A stretch of 64,000 nt of DNA from Rhizophagus irregularis (taxonomy: Eukaryota; Glomeromycota; Glomeromycetes; Glomerales; Glomeraceae): assembly GCF_026210795.1 (NCBI RefSeq), contig NC_089440.1, positions 4,650,001-4,714,000 on the forward strand, in the 5' to 3' direction. The position numbers and the translations under genes are program-made. Positions 19,719-30,408 of the stretch are shown piece by piece. Every line of letters begins with the position of its first letter. The first letter of the stretch is position 1. The notes beneath the pieces are model-generated. The model saw only the letters and a program-made list of their open reading frames with translations, had not been told where the DNA came from and did not search any database.

Positions 19719-20137
19719 GGTGTATTAAGAGCCAGTTAAGAATCGGGACCAATCAGGTTTCGGTTCTTAACCGGCTCTTATTTTTTTTATCATTAAATAA
19801 TCAGTATCCCGATAGGCCTATTGATTCTATTATATAAGAAGCCGATAGATTCTAAACGTATATCAAATTTGATCAGCTGATAATAAGTAACAAATTGATT
19901 ACCTTCCGGATTTCCCGATGACTAATAAATAAACACCCGATCTGTCATGATCTGTCATTAATTTATAAATAAGCATCGGTAAAACATCACATGTCCGATA
20001 ATAATACTGATAGAACATTGATATTAGACGGTGAGAAATTTAAAGGTTTAATAATAATTATTATATATTTATTTATTTGTATATTTATAATATTCATAAT
20101 ATAAAACATGATTGATATTACAGTATTATTATAAATT
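19719..20137. repeat. CACTA-2 left subterminal region
   Basis: This contains AAGAATCGG repeats and an inverted pair (AAGAGCCAGTTAAGAATCGG at 19727 facing CGGTTCTTAACCGGCTCTT at 19760-19778), then AT-rich non-coding sequence up to the transposase stop. No gene is seen. Confidence 0.55.
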
Positions 20138-23100
20138 TTAAATATGAAACTTTCTATTGATCGGTATTACTGACACATATTTTCGGGTTTCTTTTCGTCC
20201 TATTGAAAAAGAACCTTCAACAAACCGACCCAGTATACTATGTACAGGGATAATACAATCCCTGCTAAGATCATAAAATTCTTTTTTCCATAGTTCTATA
20301 TTGCACAAATTTTCATCGCCATTAATTGTGCAATGAAATCTAGTCTTGTGATTTTCTGCCAGAAGGTACCACTTTACAAATGCTAGGGAATGATTTACAG
20401 AACCTTCCGGAAAATGTATAATATGTTCAAAATAAAATTGAACAATACCGGGATAAGTATCTTTAGTATTATCATGGAGAAATTGGGATAATATTTTGGC
20501 CGATGTGACGTGCCTTTTAGAATACATTGACCCAAAAACTTCGGATCCAATTTTTAGTCGTCCATAAGTGTTCACTTTTGGTAATACCGGTATAGCAGAA
20601 GGAGCAGCATGGATATCTGATAGTGCTGCGAAATCTTTTCCATAGGCATTGCGGTAATATTCAACCAACAAATCTAATACTTCTTTTGAAAGGTTGGTGT
20701 CTATCTTTTTAGGATTAAGAAAAGTACCTGGAAAAGGTTCCGAACCTGTTCCGGCCATTTCTTCCACGTTTCTAGACATTGATAAAAATTCCCGGTAATC
20801 TATTCCATTAATTTCATCATGAATTACAAGACTGCCGGTAGTTTCTTTCGGTGTAATTAGTGTGATACAAGTCGATAAATGTTGATGGTCTTGGGCGCAT
20901 GAAGAAAACTGATCAAGAAGAGAGTTGAATTGAATGGTTTTTAATAATTCTGGTTCGATTCTTCTATTACTGCTATGATACGATCCTATAAATATAGACT
21001 ATTTAATAAATTGATTTAATTATATTGATAAGTTCGGAAATCTGGAATTACCTAATAGACCGTTCATGCGTTCGTAACTGAAACACCAGAACGCGTATAA
21101 TGGTCCATAGTCTAACGCACAATGGCAAATATGTAAGCATAAATGTAAATTCGGCGTAATTTTTTCTGCGCCGTAATTTTCTTCAATGAGCTTTGCCACT
21201 TCTAGAAGATTTTTATGAGCTTCTTCTAACCCATTCGTTGTTATAGATCTGCATACAAGAATATTGCATGCACGGACAAAATTGGCGAGTATCAATTTAT
21301 CCGATTCTTGAAGCAGATCCCATGTTATGGAAGTGGCATAAATTAAGATAAAAGTCTTCCATTGATCAGCGGTGAACCTTGAAAAGCCTTCACCTGTAGC
21401 AATTTTGTAGGGAATTCTACCGATATCTGCTGGAACTTTTATTGCATTTGCCCTTTTTTGCATTGTTTCTAAATCTTTTTGTGTCAATCGGCCCTCCTCG
21501 ATCCACAGTCTGGTCACGATCCACTTAGCAATACCCAAGAACAAACAATGCATTGGATCCACTGTGAGAAATCGCACTGAATCAAAGTACGGAAGTCGAT
21601 ACATTTCTGACCACCGTACTAAAGTATTATGGACGTGACTATTTCTAGCATCTTTAGTATTGCAATTCAACCATTCTCGCGCATCCCTTCGAACCTGGTT
21701 GATATCTCTTTCGACAAACCATTCATCAATATCATCAAATCCGCCAAAATTCGGTTGATTTCGATCATCATATTGAGCCTTTTTTAAGCATCTATGACAA
21801 GCCACTCGCGCAGAGATATGACCGCAGAGTTTTCTCGCGGCTGGAATATCACATGAGCAGCATATTACTGCGGCTCGAATAGATTTTCCGGTAGAGCTTT
21901 CGTATGTTTTCGATAGTTCAATCCCATTCCATAACTCGATTAATTGATCGATGATGGGAGCTATATAATGGTTTAGTTGATGTAAACTAGGCTCATTTGG
22001 CCCCGGAATTAAAGCCATTGTCAAAATATTTGATGGCTTGAATCTTTCATTTCGAGGCAGGTTACATATTACACCATATAGAGCTCCTATACTATAAGTT
22101 GAATTATCGAATGGTTGGAACCAGTCGATATTTAACATGATGCCTAAGTGGCGGTCTGAGACATCTTTCCGGAAAAATGGTATATTTTGACGATGATCCT
22201 GAAAGGTTTTCCAGATCTTTCCGTCATAAATATCATTCAAAAATTGAGAATCGTTACGGTCCGCCCATTTTCTACATAATTTCTCAAATCCTTTTCGATT
22301 ATACATTAATTGTAATTGGTGTTTTAAACTAACAGTAGGGAACGTTAAAGAAGGTCGATAGATTGTTCCGTTAGTAACCGGAACTTTCTTAGCAAGTGTA
22401 GCATTGCACTTTTTTCTTTGATTTGCCATCGGATGATCCGGAAAATCTACATAGGTACAATGAATTGTGGCTGGAACTTGGTAAGGGTCGTTAGTTGATA
22501 CTTCTGTTACATTATACAATTTGCAACACTTTTCACACGATGCGAATTTGACAATATGAGCACAGACGCCAAGTTTTTTACGTGCCATATACAAAGATGT
22601 AGGAAAAGAATTGTACGTGTTTGCATCCAAAAGAACCAAAAGATATCTAAAAAATTTGACTAAAGAATCGGTAGTGACATCGGATAACTTATATCTCTCT
22701 TGATATAATAAGATCCATAAAACAATCCAATGAAAGTCTTCAGTAAAATCAATGAAGGAGGCTTCTGGATCATCACCGTATGTATTTTCCGGTGCGTCAA
22801 ACCAGCCGGATGAAGATTCATTTGGTATTTCTTCGATAGGATCAAAGTCATTATCAACTTGATCGTTTTCTTCATCATCAGCATCACTAGTATCATCATC
22901 TGAAATACTTTGTTCAATAACAACAATAGGGTATGATACATTCTTGGAATTTCCACTACCGATATGTTTTCGTTTATCTTTCGATTTGGCTTTTGATGAT
23001 TTCGATTTTTTGGGAAGAAACGAATAATTTTCCTCATCAACAATAGGTTCATGATGACCATCATCTGAATTATGTGATTCTATTTCCATTGGATCATTCA

Positions 23101-23344
23101 AGAGGTCTACCGATGTATCTTGGTTTAGGTCATCAGATGAAACTTGATTTAAATCTATAATTTCTTCAATAACTCCTCTTGGTCTAATATCCCTTTTTAA
23201 ACTATGACTATTTTTTGTACGTGGATCAACCATGTTACCTTTACATTTATTGCAATGACACGGAACTTTATTTGATGTTTTCTGTTTAAAATTATAGGAT
23301 TTCTTTACAAAGACAGCTTTTGTTCTTCGGTATTTTCTCGTCAT
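20138..23344 (-). CDS. CACTA-2 transposase (Plavaka-type DDE), two exons
   Basis: Exons are 23344-21052 and 20985-20138, with a 66-bp intron (GTAATT...TTATAG). The start chosen is MTRKYRRTKAVF at 23344; upstream in-frame sequence is AT-rich and less plausible. Motifs parallel CACTA-1: N-terminal CHCNKCKGNMVDPRTK, an acidic region, LNIDWFQPFD, CCSCDIPAARKLCGH with CHRC, TVDPMHCLFLGIAKW and FSYERMNGLLG. The C-terminus ends VIPINRKFHI. The two transposases are clearly homologous but well diverged, so these are separate families within the same clade. The frame is intact. Confidence 0.86.
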
Positions 23345-23905
23345 TGTAAATAATAATATAAAAAATTTTATTAAAAATGAATTTCCGGTTCTTCGATGAA
23401 CGGATATATTAGTATGATTGATAATTGACATTGTTGACCATATTAGGTTACTATCAATTTATTGTATTTATTGTATTTAAATCAATATAAGTTCCTTTAT
23501 TTGAATCAAAAAAAAGCTTATACTTCAATAGACTATTTCGTTATTTTCAATAGACTTATCGGCATGAAAAAAAAGGAAAAAAAAATTCAATCAAAAAAAG
23601 CTTATTTAATAGACTATTTCGTTACTTTCGACAGACCTATCGGTCCTCATATGACAAAAAAAAATATATATAAAGACCCCTTTCTTCCCACGAACTGATT
23701 TTTTTTTCTCTGCCATATCATTATACTTTGATCTAAATCATTAAAAAAAAAATCGTAATCATTACATTTAATCTAATTATAGGAAAAAAAAAATATTATT
23801 AATAATCATAATATTTTAATTGTGGAAATAAATAAAGGTATAAAAGAACGTCTTTTACCTTATTGTATTGTTTTTTTTTTTATCCTTTAACAAATTTTGG
23901 TAAAA
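23345..23905. promoter_or_regulatory. CACTA-2 divergent intergenic region with direct repeat
   Basis: AT-rich spacer between divergent genes. A block of about 70 bp (AAAAAAAGCTTAT ... AATAGACTATTTCGTTA ... AGAC.TATCGG) occurs twice at about 23505-23570 and 23593-23650. AATAGACTATT is shared with the equivalent CACTA-1 region. Long A and T runs precede the accessory start at 23906. Confidence 0.45.
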
Positions 23906-25515
23906 ATGCGTGGAAGAAGACCTTTCAAAATTAAGAAAATAAGCTTAAGACGCTTATCTACAACAAATTTAACCTCTTACAACCATCATCAAACAAACTC
24001 AATGTCACCACATCGTCGTCACCGTTATCGTTCAAGAAGGAACAAGTCTAGACGTTCTTCTTATTCTAATTATTCAGATAGTCGTTCACCAAGTCAACAA
24101 AGAGGACGTTCGACTACAAGACATAATAGGACTAATTATTCAGATAGTCGTTCACCAAGTCAACAAGGAGGGTGTTCAACTACAAGATATAATAGGAATG
24201 ATGGTATGGTTATAATATAATAATTATGTTTTTTATTTTACATATTTTGAATATAATGTCATGATTTCAATTTACAGATATCGAAGCCCTAAGCAGAGCT
24301 ATCACTGCACTTACGGAAGAAGTTCGGACCCTCAAGAAATCTCAAACAAGGAACGACCTACAAGCTGAATGGCCATCAACCCCTCAGACAACACCAGTTC
24401 CAAGGAGTAGACAAAATACATCACTCACGCCAGAACCAGAAACTGGATATCGTCGACGTGCTCGGGTTTTGCTTGAAGATATGGACGAAGATCAATATAA
24501 GTTGTTCCATGTGAGTATCAAGTAACTATTGGTTATTCAGCAAAATTTTTTAATCGATATTTTTTTATAAAATTAAGGATGAGGTCGTGCAGATACTTAG
24601 CGGTCTCGATGATTCATTGCAATTGGATCATACCAAAAAATGGGTAGAAATTGCACCACACGTTTCAAAACACATCATGAAGGAGATCGCTAGAGTCTTG
24701 ACCGGAAGGTTTCAATACAAAGATATAGAATTGAAATGGGTCTTACAGAATCTACACCGCCATCGTAGAGAAAGCTGGATGGTTAGCCTTGATCTGGATA
24801 AGACTAGATTTGAAAAGAAGAGAAAAGGAACGAATTCTCGAAGAAAAGATGTAAGTACTGAAGACATCCGAAATATGAAATTAAAATCCTTGATCTTGTT
24901 CCTTTCTATCCTAATCACTAATATCTGATTGCAATAGAAAAAAGAGCGACGTCAGAAAGGCATCGAGCATATGTTCAATATTAATGATGCCTCGCTTAAA
25001 GAATTTCAACCGTCATCATTATCTTGGGAAGAATTCAAGGAAGACTGTGAAACCATATTTAATGAAGGAGGATTCCACAGTGATGAAGTTTCTGAAACTG
25101 ATGAAGAGCTCACCAAAAAAGAAATCGAAGATCATGTTCGTCCTAAGAATAAAATTGAAACGGATAAACATGTTCTTCATGTTTATGACAAGCCCTGGAG
25201 GTCACGTCGTGTAAGTATCAAATAAAACAATTGTATAGTTATTGTATACATTTGCTTATTATCTCTTTTTCATTTTTATAGGGACGTAAATTACTTCGCT
25301 TGGCTGACCGAGTTGGTGAGAAAATAAGTCATGTAAAACTTTCACGACATCGTTGGTATGATGATAAAACGTGGATCGACGAGTCAAAACCGCCTGAAGG
25401 TGCCCCTGATTGGTCGATATCACAGTCGTACGGATCCGACGTACAACCACAAGATGAGATCGATAATATCGATAATATTAATGATGAACCTAACGAACTT
25501 GATGAACAGGTTTAA
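23906..25515 (+). CDS. CACTA-2 accessory protein, five exons
   Basis: Predicted exons are 23906-24203, 24278-24510, 24578-24850, 24938-25210 and 25282-25515, all with GT-AG junctions and preserved frame, giving 436 residues. The first exon is Arg/Ser-rich with a duplicated NYSDSRSPSQQ-G-S motif. Exon 2 has a short coiled coil. Exon 3 is 91 codons, matching CACTA-1 exactly. Exon 4 ends VYDKPWRSRR; exon 5 has RHRWYDDKTW and APDWSIS. The same intron layout and the WRS / YDD / aPxWS motifs as in CACTA-1 indicate a conserved second gene of this transposon clade. The molecular role is unknown. Confidence 0.72.
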
Positions 25516-26136
25516 TTAATGCATTAATGCAATGTTAGATTTAAAAGAGCACGTATATTAATAATAATTTGTAGTTTATATTTTTATTACGCAAGAATGA
25601 TTTGTAGTTTATTTCTATATAACAACGATTAAATATAGCAAGCAAATGTATTACTGTAAAATTGATTAGTATATTGCTATATAATATATTGCAACGAATA
25701 GTAATAAATTGATTAAAACAATTTGAAATATCGTGATTTCAATTACTGCCCTGCGTGTATTGTATCGTTTAACGATACTTTATGATAACCCAAATAAATA
25801 CTTAAATATTATATAAATATAAGTAAAATATCAGAAATCCGATATTAACATAATATTTATCCGATTTGCACCTTATAGTTTATTAAAACTTCAAAAGATT
25901 CAGTTATTAATTTGGTAAATATTGGGCGTTTATTTGTAAAATAACAGAAACCCGATTCTTCACCAATAGAAATCCAATACTTATGAAGTATTTATGCCCG
26001 GTTGTATCCAGAAATGCAACAAGAACCTGAGCCCAATCGGGAATAAGTATCGGGATTGTATAATATATATATCTGTGAAGAATTAGTGAAGAATCGGGTA
26101 CCTGAATTTTCTCTGATATGTTGTCATTCGACCAGT
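25516..26136. repeat. CACTA-2 right subterminal region
   Basis: AT-rich non-coding sequence. CCGATT, CCCGATTCTTCAC and GAATCGGG motifs occur several times from 25850 to 26100 and mirror those at the left end. No gene is seen. Confidence 0.5.
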
Positions 26137-26137
26137 G

Positions 26138-27031
26138 TACAATGGTGGATATAAAGTTTTTGTAATGTGTTGGCGTCTTGTATTTTTCATGGATTTCCAT
26201 TATGTCGCCTGTTACCTTATCCTTCAATGATCGATACAGATTATTCCACTGGCTTTTTTCTGTAGGCATTTCCTCGAGGAGGAGAAAAACCTTACCTTGT
26301 AATTGCCCATTGAAACTTCCAAGAATCGTTTGAGGATCGCTGGTCTTATAAACAAGTTGAGTACCTAAGACACTACGTTGAATGAAATCTGTTATAATAC
26401 TCTTACCCCAACCCTGTCCAGATTTCAGGTAGAGAATCGAATACATTTTCCTTCCAGCTGCCACACCGGCCAACCACTTTATGATATACTCAGTAAGATT
26501 CCAATCGCCTGAACACCAGATATCCTGAATGTGAGAGAAGATAAATTTAACTGCGAGGTGGGTTGTAGATTCAAAAGTGGATATCGGACGCAGGATATGG
26601 AGGAATCCTGGAAAGATATTGAGATAAAGTTGGCCACCTAGTTTAAAGATACGGGATTTTTGAGGGTCACAGGTAGCTACACATACAGTACTATATTCGA
26701 TCATAAACCATTTGTTGATATTAAATTCAACCTTTTGTGAAGGACCCTGTTCAGATTGTGTGTAAAAGACTTTGGTAATTGGACGGATAAGTTTATTAAT
26801 ATTTTTATCAGGGATGTGCTCGAGGTTTTTGATTTCTGATCGCCACATGAAGACTCCATGCGGGTTGGAGCAGGGGATAAAGTAACTGCAAAGATAACCT
26901 TTAGCTTGATTGAGATCCCTCATATTCTTTGCAGCGTTAATGAGCCATTTAAGCTCATCAATACTAAAAGCCTTCTTTTGTTCACCGAACTTGGGGATAA
27001 CTTGAGCTTGAGTGCTAGTTTGGGCAGTCAT
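26138..27031 (-). pseudogene. D5-like helicase, N-terminal part (gene split by CACTA-2)
   Basis: The start chosen is the first ATG of the frame (27031, MTAQTSTQAQVIPKF). The region carries a D5_N-like domain and Walker A at LKSGQGWGKSIITDF, then LLLEEMP as Walker B. The frame runs into transposon sequence at 26137. It continues functionally at 19692. This N-terminal part shows no archaeo-eukaryotic primase motif, so the protein is more likely a helicase than a primase-helicase. Confidence 0.76.
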
Positions 27032-27251
27032 TTTTTGTTCTATCAAATCGAGTACTAATTTATAGTTACCTAATCTTCAATTGCCGAATATTTTTTCCAA
27101 AGATCTGCACTCCTAACAGGTTACCCTCCTGTAGTCCTGTGGTCCTGCAATTCTGCAATCCTCCGGTTATATCTGGTTATTTTCTAGGGGTAAAAAAAAA
27201 ACTATAAACCACGAACCTTTACGACTGCTCTAAATCTTCTCTTCCCCTTTT

Positions 27252-27611
27252 TCAAACTACATATATCTGAAATCCAAACCGCTCAAGAGCTCCTTTTACT
27301 ATAGTTAGCTCTTTTCTAGTGTCCGTTAACTCTTTACAAGCCTTTTGATATGCCTCCCATTCAAGTTCACGGAGGATACCCTTCTCTTCCAATGATTGGC
27401 CAAGAGCATCATTTGCTTTTTCCTTCTTTTCTACTGCCCTGTCGTATGCCTCCTTGGCTTTTTTATGCCGCTTCCAGAGTACTCGTTCAGCTTCGGCTCT
27501 CCAAATTGGGCTGACTTCTAGAAGATGTGGCCCGAAATTGCTACTTGGAATGCGTTCCAGGATATGGCCTACAAGTTCGGGGATTACTGATACTGCGTGC
27601 GGGGTATACAT
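27252..27611 (-). CDS. F-box-like protein, element B (shared family with A and C)
   Basis: A 119-residue protein. VIPELVGHILERIPSSNFGPHLLEVSPIWRAEAERVLWKRH is an F-box-like helix set. A Lys/Glu-rich coiled coil follows. It is strongly similar to 39073-39633 (A) and 60231-60668 (C), so the gene has moved between the two element families or was captured by both. Here the N-terminal 30 residues of the A/C versions (MVYTAEKLATIFGCTV...) are missing and the start falls just inside the TIR boundary. Confidence 0.62.
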   Translation of the reverse strand: MYTPHAVSVIPELVGHILERIPSSNFGPHLLEVSPIWRAEAERVLWKRHKKAKEAYDRAVEKKEKANDALGQSLEEKGILRELEWEAYQKACKELTDTRKELTIVKGALERFGFQIYVV

Positions 27612-27640
27612 GTTATCTGTCCTTATAGGTTACTTATGGT

Positions 27641-28104
27641 ATACCCATTGTTCAATTACTTATTTTTTCTGACGGGGGCGGGACGGGGTTGGTCTTACTG
27701 GCTCTATAGACCTTCTAGGGGCTTACCTGCTAACTTACCTGGTTTGCTGTCTCACTGCTTCCAACAGATTATTAGACGGAATCCTGACTTGTTCCAGATG
27801 TTCCGGATTTGGCGGATCTGGGGGGGTAAAAATAAAACTTTTTCTGGGGGGATGTCCTCTCATATTTTTTCTGAAACATCTGCCACATCTGCCACATCCG
27901 GGACAACCCTCTCATTATATCCGTTATTGCTTCCTTTTCTATTGTTTTCTAGTTATTTGGTATATATATTTGTTCCAGATGTTGTCCCAGATTGTGGCGG
28001 ATATATGGGGATTCCTGAGGCCCTAAGGGGCCAGATGAGTACTGCGAGACCGTTGAGGCCGAGGTGGGTGGAGCGGTAGCGAGACACACATCCAGCCCGA
28101 CGAC
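27641..28104 (-). repeat. Element B right TIR
   Basis: Inverted copy of 7318-7780. It is followed by the second copy of the AAATT TSD (28105-28109). Confidence 0.88.
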
Positions 28105-28109
28105 AAATT

Positions 28110-28260
28110 AACCGAACAAGAAATAGGATTTCAAAGCTAACGGAGCCAAAAAAGGTAAGGAATATTAACCCATTCAGGAAACCAGCCATGGAGTCAATAG
28201 AGCGGAATAGCAAGGCAAGCAATTACCCTTATACCGAGAAAAAATGTAATTGAATAAAAG
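28110..28260 (+). repeat. Element A left TIR, inner segment
   Basis: The TIR of A resumes after element B (AACCGAACAAGAAATAGG) and ends TGAATAAAAG. It pairs with about 39673-39825. This inner 150 bp is nearly identical to the inner TIR of element C, whereas the outer part differs. Confidence 0.87.
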
Positions 28261-28284
28261 ATTCACATATAAAAGACTTACAAG

Positions 28285-28968
28285 ATGTCACAATACAGAC
28301 CATTACTAAGACGTATACTAGGCCAGTTTGAACTCAACATAGAAGAATGGGTAAAGGAAATAATGTGGTATTTAGATATAGCATATTTAAAAGCTTTAGA
28401 TTCCGAATTTAGCAAAGAAAGTATGTTAGTATCTGGATTAGAAGAGCTAGTAGAAATATTTGATGAGATGTTAGAAGGTGATGATATATGGATACATCCA
28501 TCACTTTTATCACGAATAAGATATTCTATTCTACCAGATGAGATGGCAATATATGAAAGATTTTCAGATATCATTAAGAACTTCTCAGAGGATAAAGAAT
28601 TAGCATATGCATTATTAGACTTAGTAGAAATATTATCAAAAAAGAAACCTACAACATTCAACATTATAGATTACAATATACAAAGAATATTCACAAATCC
28701 TAATGATGAATATAGAAATGAATTCAGCATCTATCATATAAAAGGAGATGAAGATATGGATGAAGACACAGATGAAGATATAGATGAAGACATAAATGAA
28801 GAAGAGCAGAATGAATTCAATGAATACTACCAAAATCATGCACCAACCACCGAGAGTCAGCTGGATAGGCTAAAAAATGAGTTGGCTATAACTCTATGTG
28901 ACGAATGTCTTATGCCAACAAGAAGTCATGAATGCGATTGCTGGATTTTACAAATAGAGGGTTTCTAG
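28285..28968 (+). CDS. Acidic protein with C-terminal Cys cluster, element A
   Basis: A 227-residue protein (MSQYRPLLRRILGQFELN). It is helical, then has a highly acidic stretch (DEDMDEDTDEDIDEDINEEE). It ends with ITLCDECLMPTRSHECDCW, four cysteines able to bind zinc. The LC.ECLMP motif is shared with the NPxTGR protein of element B. The copy in C (42970-43653) is nearly identical. Function unknown; it is the first gene inside the left TIR, where early regulatory genes often lie. Confidence 0.65.
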   Translation: MSQYRPLLRRILGQFELNIEEWVKEIMWYLDIAYLKALDSEFSKESMLVSGLEELVEIFDEMLEGDDIWIHPSLLSRIRYSILPDEMAIYERFSDIIKNFSEDKELAYALLDLVEILSKKKPTTFNIIDYNIQRIFTNPNDEYRNEFSIYHIKGDEDMDEDTDEDIDEDINEEEQNEFNEYYQNHAPTTESQLDRLKNELAITLCDECLMPTRSHECDCWILQIEGF

Positions 28969-28988
28969 TTTTCAGTGAAACCATTTTT

Positions 28989-29780
28989 TTACCTCTCGCA
29001 ATCTGGAATAGGTGCATCACAAATAAAATCTCCAAAATCATATGGATTAGAAAACAACTTCTGTAAGAACTTATAAACCATATCAGCATCCAATTCAGTC
29101 TTAGTGCCAAATATATTAACCTTACCAGATTTAGGCCAGATATGTACCCGAATCTTTGAAGTAAAAATTATAGCAATTTTAGAATGAATATCACCTGCAT
29201 CATTCTTAATATACTTTATCGGAAAGGGAAGAATCTCACGAATACCATCTATAGATTCTAAAGCATATGCTAAGGTAGAAAGATTAATAAACTTATCACC
29301 CCCAATATTAATCACAAATTTATAATTGCGCAGGAGAGCCTTATTTTCACTCACAAGTTCTACAGAAGAAAATTCAGGTAGGGAACATTCAGAAAGGTAA
29401 CGTAAGAAGATAGCAACAGGATCAAAAGACCCGAAAACTTGTATACTACCAGATTTAGGAAAATAACGAATAGTATGTACAGTATCAGCTAAGATGATAA
29501 CAAACTCAATGCATGCATTAAAAGTGCTACCATCACCTGTACGTCGCCGTCTATTTAATGGATTGTCAGGTGTACTTCGTCTGCATCGCCTCTCACCTTT
29601 TGGTTTAGACAAGTACTGTTCATAACCCTTAAAAGCTTTATGAATAAAGTTGCTATTAATGGCAATAACATCCTTAGTAAGTTCAAGCTTATGACCAAGC
29701 ACAGTGTAATCAAGCCCTTCAACATTGATCTTAAATTCAGTAACAGTAAGAGATGGAGTAAGTTCACTAAAAGTAAGCAT
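28989..29780 (-). CDS. Possible TATA-binding-protein-like factor, element A
   Basis: A 263-residue protein. Two internal repeats are visible: FNACIEFVIILADTVHTIRY-FPKSGSIQVFGS...FLRYLSE and SKIAIIFTSKIRVHI-WPKSGKVNIFGT...VYKFLQKLF. The duplicated pattern of beta strands ending in (F/W)PKSGxIxxFG followed by a helix matches the TBP saddle and the TBP-like proteins of large DNA viruses. If correct it would recruit transcription machinery to element promoters. The call rests on pattern only. The A copy is open; the C copy has a 1-nt deletion. Confidence 0.45.
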   Translation of the reverse strand: MLTFSELTPSLTVTEFKINVEGLDYTVLGHKLELTKDVIAINSNFIHKAFKGYEQYLSKPKGERRCRRSTPDNPLNRRRRTGDGSTFNACIEFVIILADTVHTIRYFPKSGSIQVFGSFDPVAIFLRYLSECSLPEFSSVELVSENKALLRNYKFVINIGGDKFINLSTLAYALESIDGIREILPFPIKYIKNDAGDIHSKIAIIFTSKIRVHIWPKSGKVNIFGTKTELDADMVYKFLQKLFSNPYDFGDFICDAPIPDCER

Positions 29781-29884
29781 GTCTGGTTTTTTCTATTGAT
29801 AGAAAAGAAATGTTCAAATTATTTTATCCTAAGAAAAAATCTAATTAAATAAAACTTCTTCATCAATATCTCATATGAGATACT

Positions 29885-30316
29885 ATGACAAACAATAGCT
29901 TACCTTTCGAACTTTTAGAAAAGATATTCAAAACTTCATATGAAGGTACTTACTCCCGTTGGCATTATCTTTGCAATTATGCATTAGTGTGTCGAAAATG
30001 GGCTGTAGTAGCAAACTCTCTCCTATGGGGTGAAACAGACCTTTATAACCGCTATAATATTAAGGAGTTCCAAATGTACAAACATCTCACAAAACCAGGG
30101 ACAGTATGTGGAAAATATATCAGAAAGCTTAATATGGATGGGGTAAAATTATGGCCCATTTGTATTGTAAAAATGCTACAAGCTTGTCCCAATATCCAGG
30201 AACTTAGCATAATAGATTATCAATACTATGGTAAAAAAGATGACGTTAGAGATTTGCTAAGTGAAATCCTGCATATATTACCAAACCTTCAAAAGCTAGA
30301 TATCAGATGTAGTTAG
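29885..30316 (+). CDS. F-box protein, element A (C-terminally truncated)
   Basis: LPFELLEKIFKTSYEG...YALVCRKWAVVANSLLWGETDLY is a canonical F-box. A segment with leucine-rich-repeat-like character (LQACPNIQELSIIDYQYY, ILHILPNLQKLDI) follows. The frame ends at a TAG at 30314-30316, where the C copy (44569-45081) continues for about 28 more residues, so A is slightly truncated. The protein may modify host ubiquitination. Confidence 0.7.
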   Translation: MTNNSLPFELLEKIFKTSYEGTYSRWHYLCNYALVCRKWAVVANSLLWGETDLYNRYNIKEFQMYKHLTKPGTVCGKYIRKLNMDGVKLWPICIVKMLQACPNIQELSIIDYQYYGKKDDVRDLLSEILHILPNLQKLDIRCS

Positions 30317-30408
30317 AGATATTTTGACAAGGGAAATGCCATTGATAAACTTATAGAAACCCGTAAAGACCTAGAAATCAGAGTAACACGTAAATGTAAT
30401 ATTTGCAA

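Larger units (their letters stand above)
19696..26137. mobile_element. CACTA-2: second CACTA/Plavaka transposon, inside the B helicase gene
   Basis: Both ends read CACTGGTC(A/G)AATGA inward (imperfect TIR of about 23 bp). The 3-bp TSD is TAC (19693-19695 and 26138-26140). Removing the element restores an uninterrupted helicase frame (STIV-LTNEN), which proves the boundaries. Layout mirrors CACTA-1: transposase (-) and accessory gene (+), divergent. Subterminal regions carry GAAGAATCGGG-type repeats. Confidence 0.9.
7318..28104. mobile_element. Element B: Polinton-like element with gag-pro, chromodomain integrase, truncated PolB, packaging ATPase and D5-like helicase
   Basis: Inverted ends begin GTCGTCGGGCTGGATGTG (TIR about 463 bp). 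The TSD is 5 bp, AAATT at 7313-7317 and 28105-28109; the right TIR of element A shows the empty site with one copy. Removing CACTA-2 leaves about 14.3 kb. Genes: DUF5679 zinc ribbon, chromodomain integrase, protease, gag, A32-like ATPase, two unknown proteins (one with NPxTGR motifs), F-box, unknown, PolB, unknown, D5-like helicase (split), F-box-like. The 5-bp TSD differs from the 6 bp of A/C and fits a chromovirus-like integrase. There is no reverse transcriptase. Confidence 0.85.

Noticed and set aside
27597-28079. 160-residue plus-strand protein in the right TIR of B
   Set aside because: Same reason; it also overlaps the start of the F-box-like gene and has no recognisable domain.
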